This document shows positions 25,978 through 34,508 of a stretch of DNA of 64,000 bases, in pieces. Origin of the DNA: an uncultured cyanobacterium (GTDB taxonomy: Bacteria > Cyanobacteriota > Cyanobacteriia > PCC-6307 > Cyanobiaceae); the NCBI GenBank assembly GCA_903823115.1, contig CAIJRN010000026.1:1-64000 (forward strand). Direction: 5' to 3'. The notes under the pieces were generated by a model that was not told the DNA's origin, did not search any database, and saw nothing but the letters and a program-made list of their open reading frames with translations. A program made the translations under genes and the position numbers. Numbering within the stretch: the stretch's first letter is position 1; every line of letters begins with the position of its first letter.

Positions 25978-27144
25978 ATGCTGCATCCGTTTCACCGTAG
26001 TCTGCCACTGGCTTGGTTGTTGCTAACGCGGCAGCCAGCTCGTTTAATTACAGCTTTCGTTGGAGTCGCGGCGGCTGGTATTCTGATTTTGATGCAGTTT
26101 GGCTTTCAGGAAGCACTGTTTAATTCAAGTATTTCTATCGTCAGCAAGTTTGACGCTGACTTGGTTTTGCTCAGCACCCAGTCTGCGAGTCTTACCGGGA
26201 TGGCCGGTTTTCCTGAGGAGCGTCTATCCAGCGTTGTGCGCAGTTCGGAGGTTGAGTCTGTGATGCCTGTGCGTTGGCGCTACGTCAAATGGCGTCTGCC
26301 TGGTGAGGTTCAGTCACGCCTTGCCATTGCGATTGGCATTAATCCTTTCCAGCAAGTCTTTAGGGATTCGGAGATAGTAAGTCAGCAAAAACTGCTTGGC
26401 GACAGAGGCCGAATTTTATACGACAGCCTTTCGCGCCCAGAGTTTGGCCCAGTACAGAAGCAGTTTGAGGCAGGTAAAAATGTTGTTGCTTATGTTGGTG
26501 AGCATCGACTCTTCGTTGCTGGACTCGTGCGCTTTGGCCCATCCTTTGGTTATGATTCTTCTTTTCTAACCAGTATAGCTTCGCTCAATGAGATCTTTGC
26601 TGATTCTGCTGGGTCCATCGAGTTGGGTGTTGTCAAGTTGGCGCCGGGTTCTGACCCTGAACGGGTGGTTCGTGAGATTTCGCCTCAACTTCCTGATGAT
26701 GTGAGGCTGATGACGAAATCTGCTTTTGAGAGCTATGAAAAGCGATACTGGGCTAATAGCAAGCCTATTGGCTTTGTTTTCTCATTTTGCTCATTGATGG
26801 GTCTCGCGGTTGGCGCGATGATGGTTTATCAGCTCTTGCACATGGACGTGACTTTTCACTTGCCGGCCTACGCGCTTCTGATGTCGATTGGTTATCGCAG
26901 ACAGAGGCTGGAGACGATCGTCTTTGTCGAGGGTCTCATTCTTTCCGGACTCGGTTTTCCACTCGCCTGGATGGTCAGTGCATTTCTTTGTTACCTTGTC
27001 GCAACGTATACATCTCTTCCCATGGTCTTGTCGATGCAAATGGTGGCGACGACGTTCCTGATGATCTTGTTTATGTGTAGCACCTCGGCATTGTTGGCCA
27101 TGGGGAAGATCCGAGACGCCGACCCTGCTGATTTATTCCAGTAA
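25978..27144 (+). CDS. devC: DevC-type ABC exporter permease (FtsX-like/MacB-type)
   Basis: A 388-residue inner-membrane permease with one N-terminal helix (LITAFVGVAAAGILILMQFG), a large periplasmic domain (about 50-260) and three C-terminal helices (GFVFSFCSLMGLAVGAMMVY; FVEGLILSGLGFPLAWMVSA; and a terminal span near 355-370), the topology of DevC/MacB. PLAWLLLTRQPARL at the start is typical of DevC. It lies 24 bp after devB and 12 bp before devA, all on the plus strand, so one operon. Base composition is more A+T-rich than the flanking housekeeping genes. Confidence 0.88.
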   Translation: MLHPFHRSLPLAWLLLTRQPARLITAFVGVAAAGILILMQFGFQEALFNSSISIVSKFDADLVLLSTQSASLTGMAGFPEERLSSVVRSSEVESVMPVRWRYVKWRLPGEVQSRLAIAIGINPFQQVFRDSEIVSQQKLLGDRGRILYDSLSRPEFGPVQKQFEAGKNVVAYVGEHRLFVAGLVRFGPSFGYDSSFLTSIASLNEIFADSAGSIELGVVKLAPGSDPERVVREISPQLPDDVRLMTKSAFESYEKRYWANSKPIGFVFSFCSLMGLAVGAMMVYQLLHMDVTFHLPAYALLMSIGYRRQRLETIVFVEGLILSGLGFPLAWMVSAFLCYLVATYTSLPMVLSMQMVATTFLMILFMCSTSALLAMGKIRDADPADLFQ

Positions 27145-27156
27145 TCTTGGTATATT

Positions 27157-27873
27157 ATGAACTCCTTGGATGATGACAGTCGGCCTGCTATTCACGCTGC
27201 AGGGCTCAATCATTTTTATGGTAATGGATCCGAGAGGATGCACGTTTTGAAGGATATCTGTCTGGATGTGCAGCGGGGAGAGTTTGTTGCTCTGGCTGGT
27301 CCATCGGGCTGTGGAAAGTCCACCCTGCTGACCTTGGTCGGTGGATTGAAAAGTGTTCAGGATGGTGTGCTCGATGTGCTTGGCTACCGATTGAATGGCT
27401 GTTCGCCAGTCTTGTTGAACCGGCTTCGTTCAAAAATTGGCATGGTTTTTCAGTCTCATCATCTCATGGAGTTTTTGACGGCTATGCAGAATGTGCAGGT
27501 GGCCACCGAGGCTGTGATTGATCGCTCCTATCGAGCCAGGGAGCAGCGCTGTCTGGAGCTGCTTGCTTCGGTTGGCCTCAGGGATAAAGCCAATCAATAT
27601 CCTTCGATGCTTTCTGGTGGTCAGAAGCAGCGGGTCGCTTTTGCCCGGGCTCTGGCCTGTGATCCCGAGTTGATCGTGGCCGACGAGCCAACCGCAGCCC
27701 TTGATGGCAAGACTGGCCGTGAGGTGGTGATGACCTTGCAATCAGTCGCCAAGGAACGATCGATATCGATCGTGATGGCCACCCATGACCCTCGTGTGAT
27801 GGAGATGGCGGATCGGGTCATTGCCATCGATGATGGCCGCCTGGTTCCCCATTCATCAGCAGGATTCCGCTGA
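27157..27873 (+). CDS. devA: DevA-type ABC exporter ATPase
   Basis: A 238-residue MacB/LolD-class ATP-binding subunit that powers export through DevC/DevB. Motifs are Walker A GPSGCGKST (about 48), Q-loop GMVFQSHHLMEFLTA, signature LSGGQKQRVAFARAL (about 148), Walker B LIVADEPTAALD and the switch His in ATHDPRV. The sequence HHLMEFLTAMQNVQ is close to DevA proteins. It is the last gene of the exporter operon and ends only 2 bp from the stop codon of the convergent PKS gene, with no room for a separate terminator in between. Confidence 0.9.
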   Translation: MNSLDDDSRPAIHAAGLNHFYGNGSERMHVLKDICLDVQRGEFVALAGPSGCGKSTLLTLVGGLKSVQDGVLDVLGYRLNGCSPVLLNRLRSKIGMVFQSHHLMEFLTAMQNVQVATEAVIDRSYRAREQRCLELLASVGLRDKANQYPSMLSGGQKQRVAFARALACDPELIVADEPTAALDGKTGREVVMTLQSVAKERSISIVMATHDPRVMEMADRVIAIDDGRLVPHSSAGFR

Positions 27874-27875
27874 AA

Positions 27876-30800
27876 CTAGCCATCCTCGCCCCTGATCTGA
27901 CGCAGTAGGGCAGCGCTGTCGAGCTTGGCGATCTGCTCGGCCTGCTCACTCCAGGCGTTCATGATGGCCGCAGGTTCGTCCTCCTGGACTTGCTCCCCTG
28001 GGTTGCTGTTTGTTGCTTCAAGTTCTCCTGGAATGTCTTGCACTCCTGTTTCCACCTGTGCCGCCTGGGCCGATCCAGTTCCCGTCGCCATCGGGAATAA
28101 CTCGGCCAGAAAATAGCGGCTCAGTTCTTCGATGGTGGGATAGTCGAAGACCAGAGATTCGGTGAGGGTGATGCCGAGATTCTTCTCCAGCAGCACCATC
28201 AGCTCCAGGGCCATCAAGGAATCGAGGCCGATGTTGAACAGGGGCTCGCCGGGATCGATCTGGGCAGGATCGTCGATCCCCATCACCTTGGCCAACTGGC
28301 GCTGAACGAATTCCTGCAGACGCCCGGGACGTTCTGCCGGGGGAATCCCCGCCAGTTCCTGCACGTAGGCCGGCAGGCCGTTGTCGCTGGTCGGTGTTGG
28401 TGCCGCGCTCCATGTTGCCAGCTGTTGCAGGGCGGCACCCTGGCGGGCTCCGGCCTGTCGGGCCAGGCGCTGCCAATCCACATCGAGGGCAGCGATCGCC
28501 CCGGCTTCGCCGCGTGCGATCAGGTTCCCCAGCAGCTCCAGGGCCTGGTCGGGCTCAAGCAGCCTCACCCCAAGCGTTTCCAGGCGCTGGCGCTGCTGCT
28601 GTTCGAGGCCACCGGCCATGCCTGCCCCGGACCAGGGGCCCCACTGAATCGAGATCCAGCCTGGCCGTTGCGCCTTTTCGGCCAGAGCATCCAGGGCGCC
28701 GTTGGCGGCGCAGTAGCCGGCCTGTCCGGGCGATCCCAGCAGGGAGGCCATCGAGGAGAAGTGCACCACCAGGTCCGGATCCAGTCCCGTCAGGGCCAGG
28801 GCCGCTTCAAGCCTCTGCCAGCCCCCCAGCTTGGGGGCCAGCACCGCCGCCAGCCTGGCTGGTGTCTGTTGGCCGATCAGACCATCGTCGAGGATTCCGG
28901 CGGCGTGAACGATGCCCCGCAAGGGCCGTTGTGCCGGCAGTGCGGCCAGAGCCGCCGCGAGTCGGCCTGTCTCGGGATCACCGGCCTGGAGCGGGGCTGC
29001 CAGATCGATGCCAAGGGTGATGCACGCGACGCCCTTGGCCCTCAGGTCATCCACCAGTGCCTGGCCTGGGCTGTTCGGCTCGGGCGGCGTGCGGCCCAGC
29101 AGCAGCAGGGACCTGGCCCCCTGTTCGGCCAGCCAGCGGGCCAGTTGGCCGCCGAGGCTGCCAAAGGCACCCGTGATCAGATACGTGCCCTGGGGGTCCA
29201 GGCCTGAAGCCCCTCGCCGTTCGGGCTGGCGAATCACCACCTTGCCCACATGGCGGGCCTGGGCCAGCAGACGGAAGGCCTCCACGGTCTGCTCGATCGG
29301 GTACACCTGCAGCGGCAGGGGCTGGTACACCCCGGTGGCGATCTCCTCCAGGACCTGTTGCAGCTGGCCCTGCAGGCTTGCGGCATCGGCAGCGGCCACC
29401 TCCAGCAGATCAAACGGCAGATAGGCGGCATCCGGCCGCCGGGTGTTGGCTTCGGCCCGGCTCCAGATGTCGATCTTGCCCAGTTCCACAAATCGCCCCC
29501 CCTGGGCCAGAGCCCGGAAGCTGGCGTCCACCCAGTCGCCCTTGAGACTGTTGAGCACCACATCGACGCCGCGGCCATCGGTGGCAGCGAGCACCTGGTC
29601 CGCGAATTCGAGGCTGCGGGAGTCGAAGACCGCCTCCACGCCCTGATTGAGCAGGGCCGCCTGTTTGGTCGCACTGGCGGTGGCCAGCACCCGAGCGCCC
29701 CGTCGCCTGGCCACCTGGATGGCGGCCTGGCCGACGCCACCGGCAGCGGCATGGATCAACACCGTTTCCCCGGGTTGGAGGTGGGCGAGCGTCTCCAACC
29801 CATGGATCGCCGTCAGGAATGCCGTGCTGAGGCTGGCGCCCACCTCCGGGGAGATCGCCTCCGGCAAGGGCAGGCAGAGTTCGGAGCGGCAGAGCACATG
29901 ACTGGCCAGGCTGCCGACGGCAAGGGCGGCCAGCACCCGTTGGCCGAGCCGTTCCGGCGGCACTCCAGCCCCGACCGCCACCACCCGGCCGACGCATTCG
30001 CCGCCGAAGGGCACCTGGGCCGCCGCATCGAGTCCGAGCTGGCGGCTGTAACTGCGCAGCAGCCCCAGGGCATTGAGCACATCGCGGAAGTTGAGGCCCG
30101 TGGCTTCCACGGCGATCTCCACTTCCCCCGGTGCCGGCTCCTGTGGCGGCAAGGGCGAGTGCTGCAGGCTTTCGAGCAGGCCGAAGCTGGCGGTGGTGAT
30201 CCGAAACCGGGCGGCAGCCAGGGGGATCAGTCGTTGTTGGAACAGCTGTTCACCGTCGAAGCGGATCGCCGGTTCGCTGGCGGCCAGGGCCGCGATCCGG
30301 GTCCAGGGGATCGCCAGCCCCTTGGCCTTGGCGCCCGCCGGCAGCCGCAGGGTGAACCAGGTCACGGTGGCTCGCTCCAGCGCCGCAGCGCGGACGAAGG
30401 CTTCCAGCGCTCCCTGGGCGGCTCCGTCCCCTTCCAGCACCAGCCAGATGACCTCGGAGGGGGCTGCCTGCTGGGCCGTCGCCAGCAGGTCGGCCAGGGT
30501 CGTCTCCAGGTCAGCGGCGGGCAGATCGGGCCAGAGGATCCGGGGCCCCAGCGGCGGTGACTCCGCTGCCGCTGGGGCGCTCTGCAGCGTGGGGGCGAGG
30601 CCCGGGAGTGGCTCGGCTGGGGGGACGGGCAGCCAACGGGCCCGCACCAGTCGTTGCTCCTGGGCCGGTGCAGCGGCATCCGCCTCCAGCGGGAACAGCC
30701 AGTCGAGGGCCTGGCGAGGCAGGCGCCGCAGCCGGAAGCCCTTCACCCAGCCGATCGGCCCTGCGCTGCTGGCTTCATCGCCCAGCAGCAGCAGGTCGGC

Positions 30801-33800
30801 GAGCACGAAGGCCGGTTCCTCGCTGTGGCGCAACTGCACCTGGCAGTGGAAGCGATCGGGGAGGGGCAGGTGCTGCAGCCGCAATTCAGCGAAGCCCACG
30901 GGCAGGAAGAGTTGACCGGCCGCTGCCTCGGGATCCAGGGTTGCCGCCACTGCCTGAAAACAGGCGTCGATCAGGGCCCAGTCCCGGGCGCCGGCGGGGC
31001 GCTGCACGGTTGCCCAGGCCCGGGTTTCGGCGTCGCCGCTGCTCTCCAGGCGCCGCACGCTTGTCAGGGCGCGGAAGTGGGGCCCGTAGCTGAGGCCGAA
31101 ACGGGCCAGGGCGCCATAGAAGCCCTCCAGCGCCAGTTCCCCGGCGCCGGCAGGACAGGCCGCTGGCACCAGGGGCGGCGGCCCTTGCACCTGAGTGCCT
31201 TGCACCTGACCATGGCAGCGCCAGCGCTCCGATCCGGGGGCGCTGCTGTGGAACTCGAGCCGCTCCCCCACCACCAGCTGCAGCTGGCTGGGCCCCTGCT
31301 CCAGGCGCAGGGGTTGATCCAGTTCGAGCTCTGCCAGCACGAGGGGCCGCCCCTGCTGCTGCAGCACCTGCAGGGCCAGCTCGATGAAGCCCGCCGCCGG
31401 AAACACCACATGGGTGCGGATGCGATGGTCGCTGAGGTCGGCCGGCTCCTGGGCCGAGAGCCAGGTGGTGTAACGCTGCTCACTGCCGCCTGGCAGGGCC
31501 AGGAGCTGGAGGGATCCGGCGCTGCCCCTGGCGCCTGCTGCGGCGACTGCCGCTGCTGTCGGGGCCGGCGAGGGCAAGGGGTCCGTATCCGTGGCGATGG
31601 CGCCCGTGAGGTACGTGCGCCAGAGGCTGCTGGGGGTCTCTCCCTCGCCACGCCTGCTCCACCAGTAGCGCTGACGCTGGAACGGATAGGCGGGCAGGGG
31701 CACCCGGCCGTGGGGGAAGGGCCTGTGGAAGCCGCGCCAGTCGACCGGATGGCCGCTGCGATGCAATTCCGCCAGGGAGGTGAGGATGACGGCCAGGTCG
31801 TCCTGGCCGGGCCGCAGGCTGGGCCACCAGGCCAGGTTTGGATCCTTGAGGCACTGGCGGCCCATGCCGATCAGGGTGGGCCGGGCCCCCAGCTCCACGA
31901 AGGTGCCCACCCCCTGGCTGGCCGCCGCCGCCATGCCCTCGGCGAACCGCACCGGGCTGATCACGTGCTCGCACCAGTAGTGGGAGGTGGCGATCTCCGG
32001 CCCTGCCAGGCGCCCGCTCAGATTGCTGATCAGGGGCCTGGTGGGCGCGGTGAAGCGGATTCCGGCCAGTTCCTGCTCGAAGGCCGCCAGCATCGGCGCC
32101 ATCGCCGGCGAGTGGAAGGCATGGGAGACGGTCAGCCGGTGGGCCTTGACCCCGGCAACGCCGGCCTGCCGTTCCAGAGCCTCCACCGCTGCCAGGGAGC
32201 CCGAGACCACCAGGTTGGTCGGGCCGTTGAGGGCTGCCAGTTCCAGTTCTTCATGGCCCGCCGTTGCCACCTGGGCCAGCAGCGCTTCCACCTGGCTCCG
32301 GTCGGCCAGCAGGGCCACCATGCCGCCGCCGGCAGGCAGGGCCTGCATCAGGCGGCCGCGGGCGGCGATCAGCCGCAGGGCCTCCTCAAGGCTGAAAACA
32401 CCGGCGAGATGGGCGGCCACCACCTCGCCGACGCTGTGCCCCAGCAACAGATCCGGTTTCACACCCCAGCTCAGCCACAGCTGGCTGAGGGCGTAGCCCA
32501 CCACGAACAGGGCCGGCTGGGTGAAGCCGGTCTGGTTCAGCCGCTGGGCCGCTTCCTGCTCGTCGCCCGCGGCCGGGAACAGCACCTCGGCCAGGGGGCG
32601 CTCCAGCAGGGGGTCGAGGATCGCCGTGCACTGCTCGAAGGCCTGGCGGAACACCGGGTGCTGCTGGTGGAGCCCCCGGGCCATGCCGATGGCCTGGGAT
32701 CCCTGGCCGGTGAACAGGAAGGCCAGCTTCCCTGGCCGCCGTGAGGCCTGGCCCAGCACCACACCGTCGCTCTGGCCGCCGGCGGCGACGGCCGTGAGTT
32801 GCTCCAGCAGCCTGGCCCGATCAGGTGCCAGGCAGATCAGGCGACGCACGAGCTGGCTGCGGCACTGGTTGGCGGTGCCACAGACATCGGTCCATCCCGT
32901 GCGGGGATGGCTGCGCAGGTAGGCCGCCATCTGGGCCGCCTGCTGCTGCAGGCCCGTTTCGCTGCGGGCCGAGAGGGTGAGCAGCTGCAGGGGCAGCTGC
33001 TGGCCATAGCGGGACACGGGCGGCCTGGGCGGTGCATCCGCCAGCACCACATGGGCATTGGTGCCGCCGAAGCCGAAGGAACTCACCCCGACCACCGCCG
33101 GCGCCTCCGCCTGGGGGAAGGCCTCCAGCTGGGTCTGGACCTGCATCTTCAGGCCCTGGAAGTCGATCGAGGGATTGGGGCTGCGGAAGTGGAGGCTGGG
33201 TGGAATCTGGCGATGGTGGACGCAGAGGGCCGCCTTGATCAGGCCGGTGATGCCGGCTGCCGTTTCGGAATGGCCCAGGTTGGTTTTCACCGAGCCAACG
33301 CGGCAGGGCCGGCTTTCATCGCGCCCTTCCCCCAGCACGGTGCCGAGGGCTCGCAGCTCGATCGGATCCCCCTGGCGGGTGCCGGTGCCGTGGGCTTCCA
33401 CGTACTGGGTGGCGGCCGGGGCGATGCCGGCGCGCTCGAAGGCGGCGCGGACGCAGGCGATCTGGGCCCGCATGTTCGGCGCCACCATGCCGTTGCTGCG
33501 GCCATCCGAGTTCACCGCCGTGCCGTGGATCAGGGCATAGATGGTGTCGCCATCGGCCTGGGCGGCCGCCAGGGGCTTGAGCAGCACCACGCCCGCCCCT
33601 TCGGAGCGCACGTAGCCATCGGCCGCGGCATCGAAGCTCTTGCAACGGCCATCGGGAGCGAGCAGACCGGCCTTGCAGAAGCTGGACTGGATGCCTGGGT
33701 GGATCAGGGCCTGGACGCCACCGGCCAGGGCGGCGCTGGCCTCGCCGCGCCAGATGCTTTCACAGGCCAGATGCACGGCCACCAGGGAGGAGGAACAGGC

Positions 33801-34376
33801 CGTGTCGACGCTGAGGCTCGGACCTTTGAAGTCGAAGAAGTAGGAGAGGCGGTTGGCGGCGATGCAGCCGGTGTTGCCGGGCAGGACGAAGGGCTCGTTG
33901 TCGGGGATGGCGTAGTCCTCCTCCGAGAGCCAGAGCAGGGAGCTGTAGTCGGCGCTGGAGATCCCGATGAAGACGGCGACGTTCTGGCCCCGGATCGTCT
34001 CCAGGGGTTGGCCGGCGTCCTCGATCGCCTGCCAGGCCACCTCCAGCAGCAAGCGCTGCTGGGGATCCATGCAGACGGCCTCCCGGGGGGAGATGCCGAA
34101 GAAGGCGGGATCAAACTGATCGATCCCGTCGATGAAGCCACCGCGGCGCACGTGCTGATGCAGGGGTTTCTGGGCATCGGCATCGAAATGGAGCGACAGA
34201 TCCCAGCGATCAGCGGGGATGTCGCCAATGGCGTCCTGGCCATCGCGCAGGAGCTCCCAGAAGGACTGGGCACTGTTGGCTCCGCCGGGCAGCCGGCAGC
34301 CGATGCCGCAGATCGCAATGGGCTCAGGGCGACAAGTATCGGAATCAATCACCATTGTCTCGGTACTCAGCGCCAT
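27876..34376 (-). CDS. type I polyketide synthase, KS-AT-DH-ER-KR-ACP (fully reducing)
   Basis: A module of about 2166 residues from the ATG at 34376 (MALSTETMVIDS); the frame extends to a TTG 17 codons earlier. KS (about 18-440) has DTACSSS (Cys about 193), EAHGTGT and the NLGH His. AT (about 540-860) has GHSVGE (Ser about 647) and HAFHS, predicting malonyl-CoA. DH (about 960-1230) has His about 984, but the usual HxxxGxxxxP reads HRIRTHVVFP. ER has LNFRDVLNALG and GGVGQAAIQVA (about 1545). KR has TYLITGAFGSLG (about 1729), the LDD motif of B-type KRs and catalytic Tyr about 1887. ACP has LDSLMALEL (Ser about 2052). No thioesterase is present. It can give saturated two-carbon extensions and could be iterative. 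It lies 132 bp downstream of the other PKS gene. Confidence 0.93.
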   Translation of the reverse strand: MALSTETMVIDSDTCRPEPIAICGIGCRLPGGANSAQSFWELLRDGQDAIGDIPADRWDLSLHFDADAQKPLHQHVRRGGFIDGIDQFDPAFFGISPREAVCMDPQQRLLLEVAWQAIEDAGQPLETIRGQNVAVFIGISSADYSSLLWLSEEDYAIPDNEPFVLPGNTGCIAANRLSYFFDFKGPSLSVDTACSSSLVAVHLACESIWRGEASAALAGGVQALIHPGIQSSFCKAGLLAPDGRCKSFDAAADGYVRSEGAGVVLLKPLAAAQADGDTIYALIHGTAVNSDGRSNGMVAPNMRAQIACVRAAFERAGIAPAATQYVEAHGTGTRQGDPIELRALGTVLGEGRDESRPCRVGSVKTNLGHSETAAGITGLIKAALCVHHRQIPPSLHFRSPNPSIDFQGLKMQVQTQLEAFPQAEAPAVVGVSSFGFGGTNAHVVLADAPPRPPVSRYGQQLPLQLLTLSARSETGLQQQAAQMAAYLRSHPRTGWTDVCGTANQCRSQLVRRLICLAPDRARLLEQLTAVAAGGQSDGVVLGQASRRPGKLAFLFTGQGSQAIGMARGLHQQHPVFRQAFEQCTAILDPLLERPLAEVLFPAAGDEQEAAQRLNQTGFTQPALFVVGYALSQLWLSWGVKPDLLLGHSVGEVVAAHLAGVFSLEEALRLIAARGRLMQALPAGGGMVALLADRSQVEALLAQVATAGHEELELAALNGPTNLVVSGSLAAVEALERQAGVAGVKAHRLTVSHAFHSPAMAPMLAAFEQELAGIRFTAPTRPLISNLSGRLAGPEIATSHYWCEHVISPVRFAEGMAAAASQGVGTFVELGARPTLIGMGRQCLKDPNLAWWPSLRPGQDDLAVILTSLAELHRSGHPVDWRGFHRPFPHGRVPLPAYPFQRQRYWWSRRGEGETPSSLWRTYLTGAIATDTDPLPSPAPTAAAVAAAGARGSAGSLQLLALPGGSEQRYTTWLSAQEPADLSDHRIRTHVVFPAAGFIELALQVLQQQGRPLVLAELELDQPLRLEQGPSQLQLVVGERLEFHSSAPGSERWRCHGQVQGTQVQGPPPLVPAACPAGAGELALEGFYGALARFGLSYGPHFRALTSVRRLESSGDAETRAWATVQRPAGARDWALIDACFQAVAATLDPEAAAGQLFLPVGFAELRLQHLPLPDRFHCQVQLRHSEEPAFVLADLLLLGDEASSAGPIGWVKGFRLRRLPRQALDWLFPLEADAAAPAQEQRLVRARWLPVPPAEPLPGLAPTLQSAPAAAESPPLGPRILWPDLPAADLETTLADLLATAQQAAPSEVIWLVLEGDGAAQGALEAFVRAAALERATVTWFTLRLPAGAKAKGLAIPWTRIAALAASEPAIRFDGEQLFQQRLIPLAAARFRITTASFGLLESLQHSPLPPQEPAPGEVEIAVEATGLNFRDVLNALGLLRSYSRQLGLDAAAQVPFGGECVGRVVAVGAGVPPERLGQRVLAALAVGSLASHVLCRSELCLPLPEAISPEVGASLSTAFLTAIHGLETLAHLQPGETVLIHAAAGGVGQAAIQVARRRGARVLATASATKQAALLNQGVEAVFDSRSLEFADQVLAATDGRGVDVVLNSLKGDWVDASFRALAQGGRFVELGKIDIWSRAEANTRRPDAAYLPFDLLEVAAADAASLQGQLQQVLEEIATGVYQPLPLQVYPIEQTVEAFRLLAQARHVGKVVIRQPERRGASGLDPQGTYLITGAFGSLGGQLARWLAEQGARSLLLLGRTPPEPNSPGQALVDDLRAKGVACITLGIDLAAPLQAGDPETGRLAAALAALPAQRPLRGIVHAAGILDDGLIGQQTPARLAAVLAPKLGGWQRLEAALALTGLDPDLVVHFSSMASLLGSPGQAGYCAANGALDALAEKAQRPGWISIQWGPWSGAGMAGGLEQQQRQRLETLGVRLLEPDQALELLGNLIARGEAGAIAALDVDWQRLARQAGARQGAALQQLATWSAAPTPTSDNGLPAYVQELAGIPPAERPGRLQEFVQRQLAKVMGIDDPAQIDPGEPLFNIGLDSLMALELMVLLEKNLGITLTESLVFDYPTIEELSRYFLAELFPMATGTGSAQAAQVETGVQDIPGELEATNSNPGEQVQEDEPAAIMNAWSEQAEQIAKLDSAALLRQIRGEDG

Positions 34377-34508
34377 GGTGGATATCAATACTCGAGGAAT
34401 GCTGGGTCTTGAGTATCTTTGTGGCAATCTTGATTGAGTTGTGGTGCGTTGGCTTCGGATCGGCTCATGATCTTCATGGGCAAGGTAATGGGGCTAAAGG
34501 CCGGGGAT

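Noticed and set aside
25033..27873. DevBCA as evidence for heterocysts.
   Set aside because: DevBCA homologues are widespread in unicellular cyanobacteria, and no nitrogenase or heterocyst differentiation gene is seen.
30654..34412. Two plus-strand frames of 696 and 537 codons.
   Set aside because: They are antisense to the KS-AT-DH-ER-KR-ACP synthase, have no similarity to known families and show His/Gln/Gly-rich composition typical of GC-rich shadow frames.
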